Source: Lysobacter sp. TY2-98 | GTDB lineage: Bacteria; Pseudomonadota; Gammaproteobacteria; Xanthomonadales; Xanthomonadaceae | Direction of reading: 5' to 3' | Assembly (NCBI RefSeq): GCF_003367355.1 | Contig: NZ_CP031413.1 | Coordinates: 434,001-498,000 of the forward strand | DNA: 64,000 bases | In this document: positions 35,986 to 43,870 of the stretch, piece by piece | Numbering within the stretch: the stretch's first letter is position 1 | How the letters are laid out: each line of letters begins with the position of its first letter | Made by a program: the position numbers and the translations under genes | Notes under the pieces: model-generated | The model's input: only the letters and a program-made list of their open reading frames with translations | Told to the model about the DNA's origin: nothing | The model's database searches: none

Positions 35986-36753
35986 CGACGCCGCCGGGAA
36001 ACCGGCGGTGGGTGGAAGAGGGAGTGCTGCGGGCGCTGCCGCGACAGCCAGTTACTGCACCTGAGCGGCCGTGGCGGCGCGGCGGCGGCGCGGGTCGGCG
36101 CGCCGGAGTTAGTAACGGCAGCGCGCGGGACGTGGTGAAGCGGCAGTTGCGACGACGGTTGCCTGACGCCGACTAGGCCGCGGGGTGCGCGGCACGGGCA
36201 AGCGGGTCGGCAGTGGCCGGTAGAACGGAAGCACTCGACCAGTTCAGCCTGCCGGGCGGGATCCTGACGGCCCGGTGTTGGCTCCTGTCGTCCCCGCGGG
36301 CGCCGCCCCGGGCGAGCGGGGCAGGGACTTGCGGCCGGCGTCAGGGATCGGAGACCCGAAAGTCGCCAAGTCCCCAGGTCGCCACGTCCGAGTATCGGGT
36401 TGGGGCGGCTCGGGCGCAGCGCAACTATCCATGCAACGCATCGCTGAGGCGTCAGGTCGAGCAGAGCCGCGGTGTCGCAAGGTGGCGAGCCGCATCTTAA
36501 GCGTGCCGGCCGGCTTAGCGACGAGTACGCAGCCCAGTTCACGCGTCTTCGCCGCAACGGCGGCGTGCCAGTCCGAGCGTGTCCACTCAGCCCAGTCGCC
36601 TCAGGCGCGGCATTGGGGCGGACGAAGCCAGCCACGTGGTGACTGCCGCCATGCGTGCGAGCGTCGATTTGCCGGCGCCGGCCGGGACCGATCGACAGAA
36701 CGCACCGCATCGCGACAGACGCATCCGGATTCGCAGCCGCGTCCCGAGCGGGA
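35986..36753. other. Intergenic region upstream of fliE
   Basis: Nearly 770 bases without a supported gene. Apparent frames on either strand are Arg/Pro/Ser-rich. It contains a GC-rich inverted repeat region around 36285-36330 with GTCCC/GGGAC arms. The fleQ/fliS/fliD genes that often precede fliE in relatives are not here. Confidence 0.5.
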
Positions 36754-37134
36754 TCACTTCCCCTGCGGCGGCTCCCACAACTCGACCTTGTTGCCTTCCG
36801 GGTCGATCACCCAACCGAACTTGCCGTACTCGGAATCGTCGGTGCGATCGAGCACGTTGCAGCCGTTCGCGCGCAGCGCGGCGAGCAGCGCATCGAGATC
36901 GTCGACGCGGTAATTGATCATGAAGGGCGCATCGCTGGGCGCGAAGTGCGTCGTGTCGGCCGAGAACAGGCTCCACGCCGTGGTGCCCGACGGATTCTCC
37001 GGCGTGCCCCAGCGCAGCGCTGCGCCGCCCCAAGACTGCACGTCGATGCCGAGGTTGTCGCGATACCACGCGCCCAGTGCCTTCGGGTCACGCGCCTTGA
37101 AGAACACACCACCGATTCCCGTTACGCCTGCCAT
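36754..37134 (-). CDS. VOC (glyoxalase/bleomycin resistance-like) family protein
   Basis: 126 residues, paired beta-alpha-beta-beta-beta modules: GIGGVFFKARDPKALGAWYR and FMINYRVDDLDALLAALRAN, closing with FGWVIDPEGNKVELWEP where the metal-site Glu is expected. Substrate unknown; this subgroup is common as a stand-alone gene. ATG at 37134 follows GGGAGACGGTCC. Confidence 0.85.
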   Translation of the reverse strand: MAGVTGIGGVFFKARDPKALGAWYRDNLGIDVQSWGGAALRWGTPENPSGTTAWSLFSADTTHFAPSDAPFMINYRVDDLDALLAALRANGCNVLDRTDDSEYGKFGWVIDPEGNKVELWEPPQGK

Positions 37135-37183
37135 GGACCGTCTCCCTTCTTTTCCGTTAAATGGATCACGCCGACGTGCGGGT

Positions 37184-37603
37184 TTAGCGCAGCGCCTTGC
37201 GCCTGACAAGCTTCAGCGCCGACCACGTCGCATCGACCGCACACACCTTGACGTCGACTAGGCCGAGCGGGAACGCGAGTTCGCGCACGCGATCCTCGCT
37301 CAGATCGGTCGCAACGCGTGACGCCTTCTTCGGCCATGACACCCAGAGCATGGCGTCGGGCGCGAGAGTGGGCGCGATATTCGTTACCCACAGCTTCAGC
37401 GCATCGAATGACGTCGCGAATACATGGACGAGCGACGTGCGGGCGTTCGGTGTCGTATCGAAGACAACACCAACGGGCAATTCACCGAGCAGCTCAACGT
37501 AGTTCGACGGCGCCGAGTGCACGTGCGCAACCATGCCGGCTTTGTAGCCGAGCTTTGCGGCAAGGGACTTGCCGGAATAGCCGGTCGAGGATGTCGCCGT
37601 CAT
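37184..37603 (-). CDS. DUF3052 family protein
   Basis: 139 residues; matches the DUF3052 pattern: GYSGKSLAAKLGYKAGM at the N-terminus, VHVFATSFDALKLWVTN in the middle, DAMLWVSWPKKASRVATDLS and a basic end. Function unknown. It is the last ordinary chromosomal gene before the integron array, same strand as the VOC gene 49 bases away. Confidence 0.8.
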   Translation of the reverse strand: MTATSSTGYSGKSLAAKLGYKAGMVAHVHSAPSNYVELLGELPVGVVFDTTPNARTSLVHVFATSFDALKLWVTNIAPTLAPDAMLWVSWPKKASRVATDLSEDRVRELAFPLGLVDVKVCAVDATWSALKLVRRKALR

Positions 37604-37782
37604 GGGGAAGGGCGCGCACGGTGCGAGAACGGTTGTTGTATCGCGCTACGTCGTCGCTCGAACTTGGAAGTCTGCCTGTTGCCGGTCACACAAGCGCATG
37701 TTGCATCGCTCGATGCGAAGCGAAGGACAAGCGCATCGCGTACGTCGCGTGCGGGTCGTGCGCTGATCTTCAACCGACGCAC

Positions 37783-37844
37783 ACTCAACGCGTCGTGCAT
37801 GCGTCGTCCCGCGAAGCGGTATCGGCTTGCACGAATCGTCAGGC
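37783..37844 (-). repeat. Degenerate terminal attC
   Basis: 62 bases; minus-strand R'' GCCTGAC and R' GTTGAGT. One arm keeps CGCGAAGCGG and CGGCTTG, the other arm is scrambled, though GTGCA/TGCAC can pair. Marks the decayed distal end of the array. Confidence 0.6.
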
Positions 37845-38210
37845 CTAAGGCGGCGCAATCACGAACGACAACAGATGCGCCGAGCCCTGAACGGCCTGGG
37901 CGCCCATGCTCTCATACAGGCGGATCGCACGAACGTTGGCGGGCCGAACGCCCTGAATGACGAACTCGCGACAGCCCTTCTCGCGTGCTTTGGCTCGAAG
38001 CTGCTCAATCACCCGCGTGCCGTAGCCCTTTGATCGGTGCGCTTTGTCCACTTCAATCTTTTCCAGAACGAACCGCTCCCCAGGCTCGAACCAGCCATAG
38101 GCCCGCCCGGCGAACTTGCCATCGATGAGCGCCTCGATGACGTAGTGCCGGCGTTGCCCACTTTCCTCAAAGCGCCAGTCCGCTTGGAGATGAAGCTCGT
38201 TCGTTTTCAA
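37845..38210 (-). CDS. GNAT-family N-acetyltransferase (last cassette)
   Basis: 121 residues, GNAT fold: LEKIEVDKAHRSKGYGTRVI supplies beta4 and the acetyl-CoA pyrophosphate loop (R-S-K-G-Y-G-T), followed by FVIQGVRPANVRAIRLYESM, the usual beta5/alpha4 end. The acceptor is unknown. Its TAG stop abuts the degenerate attC at 37783-37844 and its start lies 30 bases from the second degenerate attC at 38240. It is therefore read as the terminal, probably fixed cassette. Confidence 0.85.
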   Translation of the reverse strand: MKTNELHLQADWRFEESGQRRHYVIEALIDGKFAGRAYGWFEPGERFVLEKIEVDKAHRSKGYGTRVIEQLRAKAREKGCREFVIQGVRPANVRAIRLYESMGAQAVQGSAHLLSFVIAPP

Positions 38211-38239
38211 ATTCGTTTGCCTTGATGATGGCTGCTGAA

Positions 38240-38298
38240 ACCTAACAGCTGAGTTCAGCCGCTCCGCGAAGCGGTGTCGGCTGGGCCAATTGTGAGGC
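38240..38298 (-). repeat. Degenerate attC of the LtrA cassette
   Basis: 59 bases; minus R'' GCCTCAC, R' GTTAGGT. The stem is preserved (CCGCTCCGC / GCGGTGTCGG) but several positions differ from the array consensus. Confidence 0.75.
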
Positions 38299-38359
38299 CA
38301 GAGCTCACGCCCGCCGAGCTATACCTCGGTGGCCGTGTCCGACGACCTACGGTGGCCGC

Positions 38360-39490
38360 ATGAAGGACCTCAAATATTTCGATGCGCACCGGCGGGCGAC
38401 CTGGCTGGAGCTGTTCTTCGACCTGATCTTCGTCGTCGCCCTGACCGATGTCAGCGAACTCCTGAGCGAAGCGCACGAACGCCACATCACGGCGCAGCAG
38501 TTCCTGCACTTCGTGCTGATGTTCCTGCCGCTTTGGTGGATCTGGGCGGGCCACACGATCTACGCCAACCGCTTCGACACCGACAGCCGCCAGCACCGCC
38601 TGTCGACACTGCTGATCATGTTCCTGCTGATCGTGATCTCCGCGCAGGTGTCGGCCGGCGTCCAAGACCATTACGCGCTGGCCGTGGCCTGCTACTGCGG
38701 GGCGCGGCTGATCATCGCCGGGATGTATTTCGCTTCCAAGCGCAAGCACCACGACCGGGGTGGCATCGCAACAACGGTGGGCACCGTGTTCGCGGTCGGC
38801 GCCGCGATCAGCCTTTGCTCGGTCCTGCTGGAGCCGCCGTGGAGCTACCTGATCTTCTATGCCGGGATCGTGTTCGACATGGCGGCCCTGGTGCTGCTGA
38901 ACCGGCGGCTGCACGTCGTGCCGGCGCACACGCCGCACCTGATCGAGCGGGTCGGCCTGCTGACCATCATCATGCTGGGCGAATCGGTGATTGGTATCTC
39001 CGCGGCGCTGGCGGGCATCGCCTGGGATCGCTCCAACGTCATCGCCGCGGTCAGCGGCTTCGTCATGGTGTCGGCCATCTGGTGGATCTACTACGACAGC
39101 TTCCACCTGCTGGAACACCGCAAGCTGGCGACCGGGCACTCGATCCTCTATTCGCACTTCTTCCTGTTCATCGGCCTGGCGATCCTGGCCTCGCTGATCC
39201 GGCACGCGATCCTGGACGACCTCGACCCGCGCGACTTCCGCGAGCTGGCCGCCGCAGGCACCGTGCTGTTCTTCCTGGGCAAGCAATACGGCTACTACAT
39301 GGAGGTGCCCGAGCTGCGGCCTTACCTGCTGACCAACACCGCGGCCGTGTTCGCCCTGACGGCCGTCGTGTTGGTGTTGCCGCTCGGGCTCGACAGCATG
39401 CTGGTGGGCCTCACAGCGACGATGATCTGTTATGTGCTGCTCAACTTGCGCTACCGCCACCTGGTGGGCGGCGGGCAGGCGCCCGCCTGA
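38360..39490 (+). CDS. Low-temperature requirement protein A (LtrA) family, reversed cassette gene
   Basis: 376 residues with about ten membrane helices. N-terminal signature RATWLELFFDLIFVVAL is diagnostic of LtrA; GLLTIIMLGESVIGI and the helix-rich C-terminus agree. The family is of unknown biochemical function, named for growth at low temperature in Listeria. This is the only cassette gene in the window on the plus strand, against the array direction. At about 1.3 kb the cassette is the longest here, and its codon use is chromosome-like (GC-rich third positions). Transcription from a distant Pc cannot express it; it needs its own promoter. Confidence 0.88.
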   Translation: MKDLKYFDAHRRATWLELFFDLIFVVALTDVSELLSEAHERHITAQQFLHFVLMFLPLWWIWAGHTIYANRFDTDSRQHRLSTLLIMFLLIVISAQVSAGVQDHYALAVACYCGARLIIAGMYFASKRKHHDRGGIATTVGTVFAVGAAISLCSVLLEPPWSYLIFYAGIVFDMAALVLLNRRLHVVPAHTPHLIERVGLLTIIMLGESVIGISAALAGIAWDRSNVIAAVSGFVMVSAIWWIYYDSFHLLEHRKLATGHSILYSHFFLFIGLAILASLIRHAILDDLDPRDFRELAAAGTVLFFLGKQYGYYMEVPELRPYLLTNTAAVFALTAVVLVLPLGLDSMLVGLTATMICYVLLNLRYRHLVGGGQAPA

Positions 39491-39560
39491 GCCGCTGCCT
39501 GCGGTCTTGTCAGATGTGGAAGGATTTATTGATCGTGCGGTGCATACGTATCGGCGGTGC

Positions 39561-39619
39561 GCCTGACACCTGAGTTAGCCGCGCCGCAAAGCGGCGTGGG
39601 CTTGGACGAATTGTTAGGC
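39561..39619 (-). repeat. attC of the Imm70-like cassette
   Basis: 59 bases (one A missing in the TTAAG arm); R'' GCCTAAC, R' GTCAGGC, with GCAAAGC replacing GCGAAGC in the loop. Confidence 0.9.
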
Positions 39620-40115
39620 CTTGCCCCGGAACAACTCAGGCAACGACCCATAGGTAAAGATCTCGACGGCGTGGCCGAATTCGACTGCACTTTCTACCGA
39701 CCAGATTAGACCGCCCCGCAGAAGGTTCTGCCCGTTGATGGTGACGAAGAACTCCGCGGCGTTCTGCGCATTTGCTCCGAGTGTGTAGTGCGGACTCGGC
39801 GGCAAATGTGGCTTTTCGATATCCCACACAACCCGAGACACCGGGAGGGCGGTGAGTTCCCGATCGATCGTGTGCAACTCGTCGAGTGCGGCGCGAGATT
39901 CGTCGGACGGCAGGAAGCCTTGGTAGAGGTTGCCCATACACACGGAATCGTGAGCCCCAACCGGCAGGTTCCAGATTGGCGGCGACGGTGGAGAAGAGCC
40001 CGTACAGCACCGTATTGGCCCCGACTTCTGTAACGACGCGTTCGGCGCGAATGGCTACGCGATCCGGAAGCGATGCAGCCGGCCGGTTTTTGCGCAGGAA
40101 GCTAAATAGTTTCAT
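39614..40115 (-). pseudogene. Imm70-like immunity protein gene with frameshift
   Basis: Two overlapping frames together spell one protein of about 166 residues. The first (from ATG 40115) reads MKLFSFLRKNRPAA to LFSTVAANLEPAGWGSRF; the second continues VCMGNLYQGFLPSDESRAAL, ELTALPVSRVVWDIEKPHL, FFVTINGQNLLRGG to the stop at 39614. Joined, it resembles the Imm70 family (FFSTI..LE..WGS.FP..LYQG...VWDIE). The switch between frames lies near 39951-39956, after TTCC. Stop TAA lies in the attC. Without correction the product ends after a scrambled tail. Whether this is a real lesion or a base-call error cannot be told here. Confidence 0.6.
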
Positions 40116-40120
40116 GCAAG

Positions 40121-40180
40121 GCCTAACACCTGAGTTAAGCCGCGCCGCGAAGCGGCGTCGGCTTGGACGAATTGTCAGGC
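40121..40180 (-). repeat. attC of the DUF7079-like cassette
   Basis: 60 bases; R'' GCCTGAC, R' GTTAGGC. Confidence 0.95.
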
Positions 40181-40516
40181 GTGTGAGCCGAGGTGTTCAA
40201 GCACCTTCTCCCAGCATCCCTCGACTTCTTGGACGATCCAAGCCGGACCAACTTTACGCGCGGGGCCTTCCGACGGCCGGATGTGCGCGACTAGCCATTC
40301 CCGTGGTCGTCCAGCCCACTCACCCGCCACAGACTGCGGGTTCCAGTAAAGAACCGGGAAGACTTCGTTCCACAGCACGCCTTCCGCCTCATCCCGGGTC
40401 GCGCCCGATCGGCGCACGACTCGAGCTGCGTGCTGAAACGTTATTTCGTCGAGCTCCGTATCCAGGAAGAAATCGGAAAACGCTTCCCACAGGTCCATCC
40501 GAGCACGTGCATCCAT
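40175..40516 (-). CDS. DUF7079-like small acidic protein
   Basis: 113 residues, acidic, helical. DLWEAFSDFFLDTELDE, EGVLWNEVFPVLYWN and SVAGEWAGRPREWL match what I recall of the DUF7079 family, common in proteobacterial accessory regions and integrons and often near immunity-type genes. No function is established. The TGA stop is formed by the attC (GCCTGAC). The ATG lies 20 bases from the upstream attC, with a second ATG six codons in. Confidence 0.6.
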   Translation of the reverse strand: MDARARMDLWEAFSDFFLDTELDEITFQHAARVVRRSGATRDEAEGVLWNEVFPVLYWNPQSVAGEWAGRPREWLVAHIRPSEGPARKVGPAWIVQEVEGCWEKVLEHLGSHA

Positions 40517-40532
40517 CGCTGCTTCCCGAACC

Positions 40533-40592
40533 GCCTAACACCTGAGTTAAGCCGCGCCGCAAAGCGGCGTCGGCTTGGACGAATTGTTAGGC
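40533..40592 (-). repeat. attC of the zinc-ribbon membrane protein cassette
   Basis: 60 bases; R'' GCCTAAC, R' GTTAGGC; loop GCAAAGC. Confidence 0.95.
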
Positions 40593-40910
40593 GTCATCCG
40601 CCCACCTTGGCAACTTGCTCAGCCTGCCGAAATAGTAGGCGAGAAAAGCGCCAGCGACGCCGCCGAGGACTGCCGCAAGGGTGAGGGCGACCGTGCACAT
40701 TAGCGCGCTGGCCGGGTGCAGCTTGAACCAGTGATTTGTAGCAAACGCTGCTGCGATTAGCGGCAAAAGAGAGAGGAGCCAGACCGCCACCCCGACGATG
40801 TTCTTTTGGCCGCATGCGGTGCACGTAATCGGATAAGACGTGCCGAAGAAGTGCCAAGGGCTAAGCTCAATTGGCGCTTTGCACGACGCACATGCGAAGA
40901 ACTTTGCCAT
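40587..40910 (-). CDS. Zinc-ribbon-like two-helix membrane protein
   Basis: 107 residues. N-terminal Cys pairs CASC (7-10) and CTAC (30-33) form a probable zinc ribbon, followed by two hydrophobic segments at about 38-58 and 70-93 and a short charged tail. No family assigned. The ATG lies exactly 9 bases after attC-borne AGGTG; the stop TAA is the attC GCCTAAC. Confidence 0.7.
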   Translation of the reverse strand: MAKFFACASCKAPIELSPWHFFGTSYPITCTACGQKNIVGVAVWLLSLLPLIAAAFATNHWFKLHPASALMCTVALTLAAVLGGVAGAFLAYYFGRLSKLPRWADDA

Positions 40911-40913
40911 GAC

Positions 40914-40973
40914 GCCTAACACCTGAGTTAAGCCGCGCCGCGAAGCGGCGTCGGCTTGGACGAATTGTTAGGC
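40914..40973 (-). repeat. attC of the lipoprotein cassette at 40975
   Basis: 60 bases; R'' GCCTAAC, R' GTTAGGC. Confidence 0.97.
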
Positions 40974-40974
40974 G

Positions 40975-41478
40975 TTACCCATTGATCTGGTTAACGCACG
41001 CCGGTCTGACTTGTTTGGCTGTGGTGACAGGCTCGTACTTGCCTGCGACATCGCGCAGGACGGCAACCCGGCACATTGAGCCGTTCTGACTGAAGGCCAC
41101 TCGATAGCTCGCGCCCGACTCGGGAACGAAGCTTTCGGTCAGGGTGCATGTCTCGGCATCGGTGATTCCGATCGCGCCCGCCTGATACGCAAAAGTAACG
41201 ACCGCCGGGTTGCCCGCTTGCATGGTGCGGCTGACCCCGGAGTGCGGATCGCCTTTGCCTTGCACCGCTGTGGTGGTGAATGTTGCCAGACGCGTGCCGT
41301 TGGGGCTGGCTTCGCAACTCTCGGAGGCGAAATTCTGCACGAGCACCCAGGCACCCATGGGAATGCCTGACGCCGAGAAAGTGACAGTGGCCGTCTCGCC
41401 CGACGTGGGCGATGCGTAGTGCGTGGCACAGCCGGTTAGGAGAGCCAATCCGGTCGCGAATACTGCTTTTCTCATCAC
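40975..41478 (-). CDS. Putative lipoprotein
   Basis: 167 residues. Lipobox LLTGC (Cys17) after a short hydrophobic leader (MMRKAVFATGLA). The mature part is Ser/Thr/Gly-rich with four more Cys (SESCEASPN, AETCTLTES, GSMCRVAV and VRPACV), so probably two disulfides in a beta-rich periplasmic fold. Function unknown. Start at 41478 or 41475; CAAACTTTCAGGGGGAGTG gives AGGGGGAGTG before ATG. Confidence 0.7.
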   Translation of the reverse strand: MMRKAVFATGLALLTGCATHYASPTSGETATVTFSASGIPMGAWVLVQNFASESCEASPNGTRLATFTTTAVQGKGDPHSGVSRTMQAGNPAVVTFAYQAGAIGITDAETCTLTESFVPESGASYRVAFSQNGSMCRVAVLRDVAGKYEPVTTAKQVRPACVNQING

Positions 41479-41501
41479 TCCCCCTGAAAGTTTGATGTAA
41501 C

Positions 41502-41561
41502 GCCTAACACCTGAGTTAAGCCGCGCCGCGAAGCGGCGTCGGCTTGGACGAATTGTTAGGC
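41502..41561 (-). repeat. attC of the membrane protein cassette at 41568
   Basis: 60 bases; R'' GCCTAAC, R' GTTAGGC. Confidence 0.97.
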
Positions 41562-41567
41562 GGCAGC

Positions 41568-41927
41568 TTACTCAGCGAACCAGTGCGGTGGGTAGTAGCT
41601 CAGGAAAATTGCCCGCAGCGCCGCGCGAAAGGAGATTTGGCTGAGCGCAGCGAGGGCGACACAGAGCACGAAGGCGCCGAGAGCTATGCCGAGCAGGCCG
41701 CCACCCAGCAGGACCGCGAGCGCGAGAAATAGGAATTGGACGCTGCCCGGCTCAGACCCGAGAGGTGCGCCGGGAGTTAAACCCCGCGCTAGCTGCGCTT
41801 CGTGCGCCCATGCAACCGCGGGCCAGAAGCCGAGAAGCAGACCAGCGAGTAGGAACGCGGCGATCAGATGCCGATAGCCCGCCCTCAGACGGTAGATATC
41901 CAGCGAACGGGACCAAAGTGAGCTCAC
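41568..41927 (-). CDS. Small membrane protein, unknown
   Basis: 119 residues. Two hydrophobic regions: HLIAAFLLAGLLLGFWPAVA (20-40, could also be a signal anchor with AWA cleavage) and FLFLALAVLLGGGLLGIALG (66-95, long enough for a hairpin). A Pro/Gly loop separates them and the tail ends YYPPHWFAE. ATG follows the attC by 8 bases, so AGGTG of the neighbouring attC could serve as ribosome-binding site. Confidence 0.6.
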   Translation of the reverse strand: MSSLWSRSLDIYRLRAGYRHLIAAFLLAGLLLGFWPAVAWAHEAQLARGLTPGAPLGSEPGSVQFLFLALAVLLGGGLLGIALGAFVLCVALAALSQISFRAALRAIFLSYYPPHWFAE

Positions 41928-41934
41928 ATCTGCC

Positions 41935-41994
41935 GCCTAACACCTGAGTTAAGCCGCGCCGCGAAGCGGCGTCGGCTTGGACGAATTGTTAGGC
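41935..41994 (-). repeat. attC of the Excalibur cassette
   Basis: 60 bases; R'' GCCTAAC, R' GTTAGGC. Confidence 0.97.
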
Positions 41995-42001
41995 CTTGCG
42001 C

Positions 42002-42289
42002 TCAGCGACACCACTGCTGCTCGCAAGGCACACCATCGCCGTCCCCATCCATTTGTGTATTGGGGCAATGTTGCGAAAAAAATGTTGCTTCCTCGCACGA
42101 ATGCATCTGAGGACAACGCGTTCGACCATTGCAGGCGTAGCGCGAATCCTTCTTTTCTTGGGCTGACGTGACTGAATCCGCAGCCGGCGCTGCGGTTGGC
42201 GCATGGGTAGCGAAACGGCCGCGTTTGATTTCGCGATAGCCATAGGCCGCTACGACAGCGAGTAAGAGTACGAGCAGCATATTCTTCAA
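42002..42289 (-). CDS. Excalibur calcium-binding domain protein
   Basis: 95 residues: N-terminal membrane anchor (MLLVLLLAVVAAYGY), a linker, and a C-terminal Excalibur domain with RYACNGRTRCPQM, CEEATFF and NTQMDGDGDGVPCE, the D-x-D-x-D-G-x-x-C-E calcium loop. Such domains are extracellular, often attached to nucleases, but here it stands alone. Six Cys are present. The start lies 24 bases from the attC. Confidence 0.82.
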   Translation of the reverse strand: MKNMLLVLLLAVVAAYGYREIKRGRFATHAPTAAPAADSVTSAQEKKDSRYACNGRTRCPQMHSCEEATFFSQHCPNTQMDGDGDGVPCEQQWCR

Positions 42290-42313
42290 AGTGCTTCACT
42301 CCTGCCTCGCACG

Positions 42314-42373
42314 GCCTAACACCTGAGTTAAGCCGCGCCGCGAAGCGGCGTCGGCTTGGACGAATTGTTAGGC
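42314..42373 (-). repeat. attC of ORF-less cassette 1
   Basis: 60 bases; R'' GCCTAAC, R' GTTAGGC. Confidence 0.97.
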
Positions 42374-42707
42374 CAAGCTTGAACCCGCCGAGAACCGTGA
42401 GCAACCCGGCGCGAAATGACGTCCGAAGCGAGAGCCGCGGTCTGGAGTCTGGACACGCGACGGCGAGCTTTTCCCGCGTTCGTCCGAAGCCGAGGCGCAT
42501 TCCGCCCGCGAGCTGGAGATGCGGTTCGGGGCAAATCGGTACTTTAGGGAGAATCAGTATCCGACCGCGCACGACTCGGAGAGTGAGGAAACGGTCGCGG
42601 CAGAGCGAGCGCGGCGAGACGCTTCCGGAGCGAGCTGTGCGACGCGATGTAGTTGCCGAAGCAGCAGGCGTCACATTGCGATGCCGCGCTTACGACAACC
42701 GACCGAG
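42374..42707 (-). other. ORF-less cassette 1 (homologous to the one at 57986)
   Basis: 334 bases with no credible coding frame on either strand. It aligns with 57986-58318 over its length: shared ends (CCAAGCTTGAAC next to attC, CAACCGACCGAG at the other side), shared core CGGTACTTTAGGGAGAATCA (42537-42556), and interrupted matches elsewhere. Conservation without a reading frame suggests an RNA or regulatory element. Confidence 0.7.
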
Positions 42708-42767
42708 GCCTAACACCTGAGTTAAGCCGCGCCGCGAAGCGGCGTCGGCTTGGACGAATTGTTAGCG
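42708..42767 (-). repeat. attC of the membrane protein cassette at 42722
   Basis: 60 bases; R'' CGCTAAC, R' GTTAGGC. Confidence 0.96.
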
Positions 42768-43162
42768 CCCAGCCGTGACCAAGGCCAGCGTGGTTGTGCG
42801 AAGAAATGGGTGGCAAGCCCACTGAAGACGCCGTACGCCAGTATCAGCCAGTCACCGGCGTACGCCAGAAACACGAGCCCCGGCGCTGCCCCGATAACGC
42901 CTGCGATGAAATATGAAGCACGACCCGCACGCTGCGCGGCTGCATACAGAGGAGCACCGTAAAGGAGCGCTGGTAACAGGCCGAGCACAAAGGCGTATAA
43001 GGCGAACAGCAGCCACAGGGAAAAGGCGGCGGCTACCAAAGAAAAAGTGTTTGGCATAAATCGGGCGAGCGCCAACAGCCCGCTCGCAAACACACTGCCC
43101 GTAGCCAGCCCACCCACCGTGGGAGCAACCAGTCTTGCCCAGCTGCGGAGGAACTTGCCCAT
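42722..43162 (-). CDS. Four-helix membrane protein with attC-encoded tail
   Basis: 146 residues, about four helices (GGLATGSVFASGLLALA, LVAAAFSLWLLFALYAF, YFIAGVIGAAPGLVF, WLILAYGVFSG). The last 13 residues (NNSSKPTPLRGAA) are read from the attC, ending at its internal TAA. ATG at 43162 is 9 bases after AGGTG of the upstream attC. Family unknown. Confidence 0.65.
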   Translation of the reverse strand: MGKFLRSWARLVAPTVGGLATGSVFASGLLALARFMPNTFSLVAAAFSLWLLFALYAFVLGLLPALLYGAPLYAAAQRAGRASYFIAGVIGAAPGLVFLAYAGDWLILAYGVFSGLATHFFAQPRWPWSRLGANNSSKPTPLRGAA

Positions 43163-43165
43163 GGG

Positions 43166-43225
43166 CGCTAACACCTGAGTTAAGCCGCGCCGCGAAGCGG
43201 CGTCGGCTTGGACGAATTGTTAGGC
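43166..43225 (-). repeat. attC of ORF-less cassette 2
   Basis: 60 bases; R'' GCCTAAC, R' GTTAGCG. Confidence 0.96.
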
Positions 43226-43513
43226 CACGCCCCGGATTCGAGAACTGCGCGAGCGAAACCTAACTGCCAGCCGCGATAGTACGACGCCCCGAGATAAGGA
43301 TGCGAAGGCCGGCGCACGGCCGAAGTTGACAGTGGCGAGCGCGACGTGTGGACGCGGCTGCTACACGAAAGCCACGCGGCGGAGCGAACCAGCGCAGCGG
43401 GGACGACAGATGCGAGAAGCTCGCATGGTGTGGTTGCCGGAAGCCGATCAGCTGGCGAGAGACAAGGCCGGCTTTGCCAACGATTTGCACGCTGCTTGGA
43501 ATCGCAGTGCGTG
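43226..43513 (-). other. ORF-less cassette 2
   Basis: 288 bases; no minus-strand frame of useful length independent of the attC. The only plus frame (43326-43526) runs into the attC and has no ribosome-binding site. No similarity to cassette 1 that I can see. It contains a possible hairpin GCCGGCGCACGGCC near 43311. Confidence 0.6.
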
Positions 43514-43573
43514 GCCTAACACCTGAGTTAAGCCGCGCCGCGAAGCGGCGTCGGCTTGGACGAATTGTTAGGC
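43514..43573 (-). repeat. attC of the membrane protein cassette at 43528
   Basis: 60 bases; R'' GCCTAAC, R' GTTAGGC. Confidence 0.97.
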
Positions 43574-43866
43574 CGCGTACGGGTGACGAGCAACCACCCA
43601 AGGCAAGCCGGCACACCAACAGCATATCCAGCACAGAACAGGATCCCGGCTGTAGCCCAGTCTATGACTCGCTCACCTGTAGCCAGCGCCCATGCTGAGA
43701 CGGCTATAGCGAAAACAGCACCAACGAACGTGCCTGCGGCTGCGGCGCGCACTGCGAAACCTCGCCAGTGCGCGGAAAGTGCGAGGACGACGTTCGCAAG
43801 TAGGACGATCGGGCTCACGAGGGACAAGCCGACGATGAATATGACAAGAAGCAAGCCAGCACTCAT
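43528..43866 (-). CDS. Three-helix membrane protein with attC-encoded tail
   Basis: 112 residues: helices at about 3-27, 38-62 and 71-94, then TRTR and the attC-encoded NNSSKPTPLRGAA. No charged loop or motif suggests a function. ATG at 43866, 10 bases after AGGTG of the upstream attC, is the only reasonable start. Confidence 0.65.
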   Translation of the reverse strand: MSAGLLLVIFIVGLSLVSPIVLLANVVLALSAHWRGFAVRAAAAGTFVGAVFAIAVSAWALATGERVIDWATAGILFCAGYAVGVPACLGWLLVTRTRPNNSSKPTPLRGAA

Positions 43867-43870
43867 AGCG

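Noticed and set aside
35967..36710. 247-codon minus-strand frame upstream of fliE
   Set aside because: Arg/Pro-rich, overlaps the sigma-54 promoter of fliE, no ribosome-binding site.
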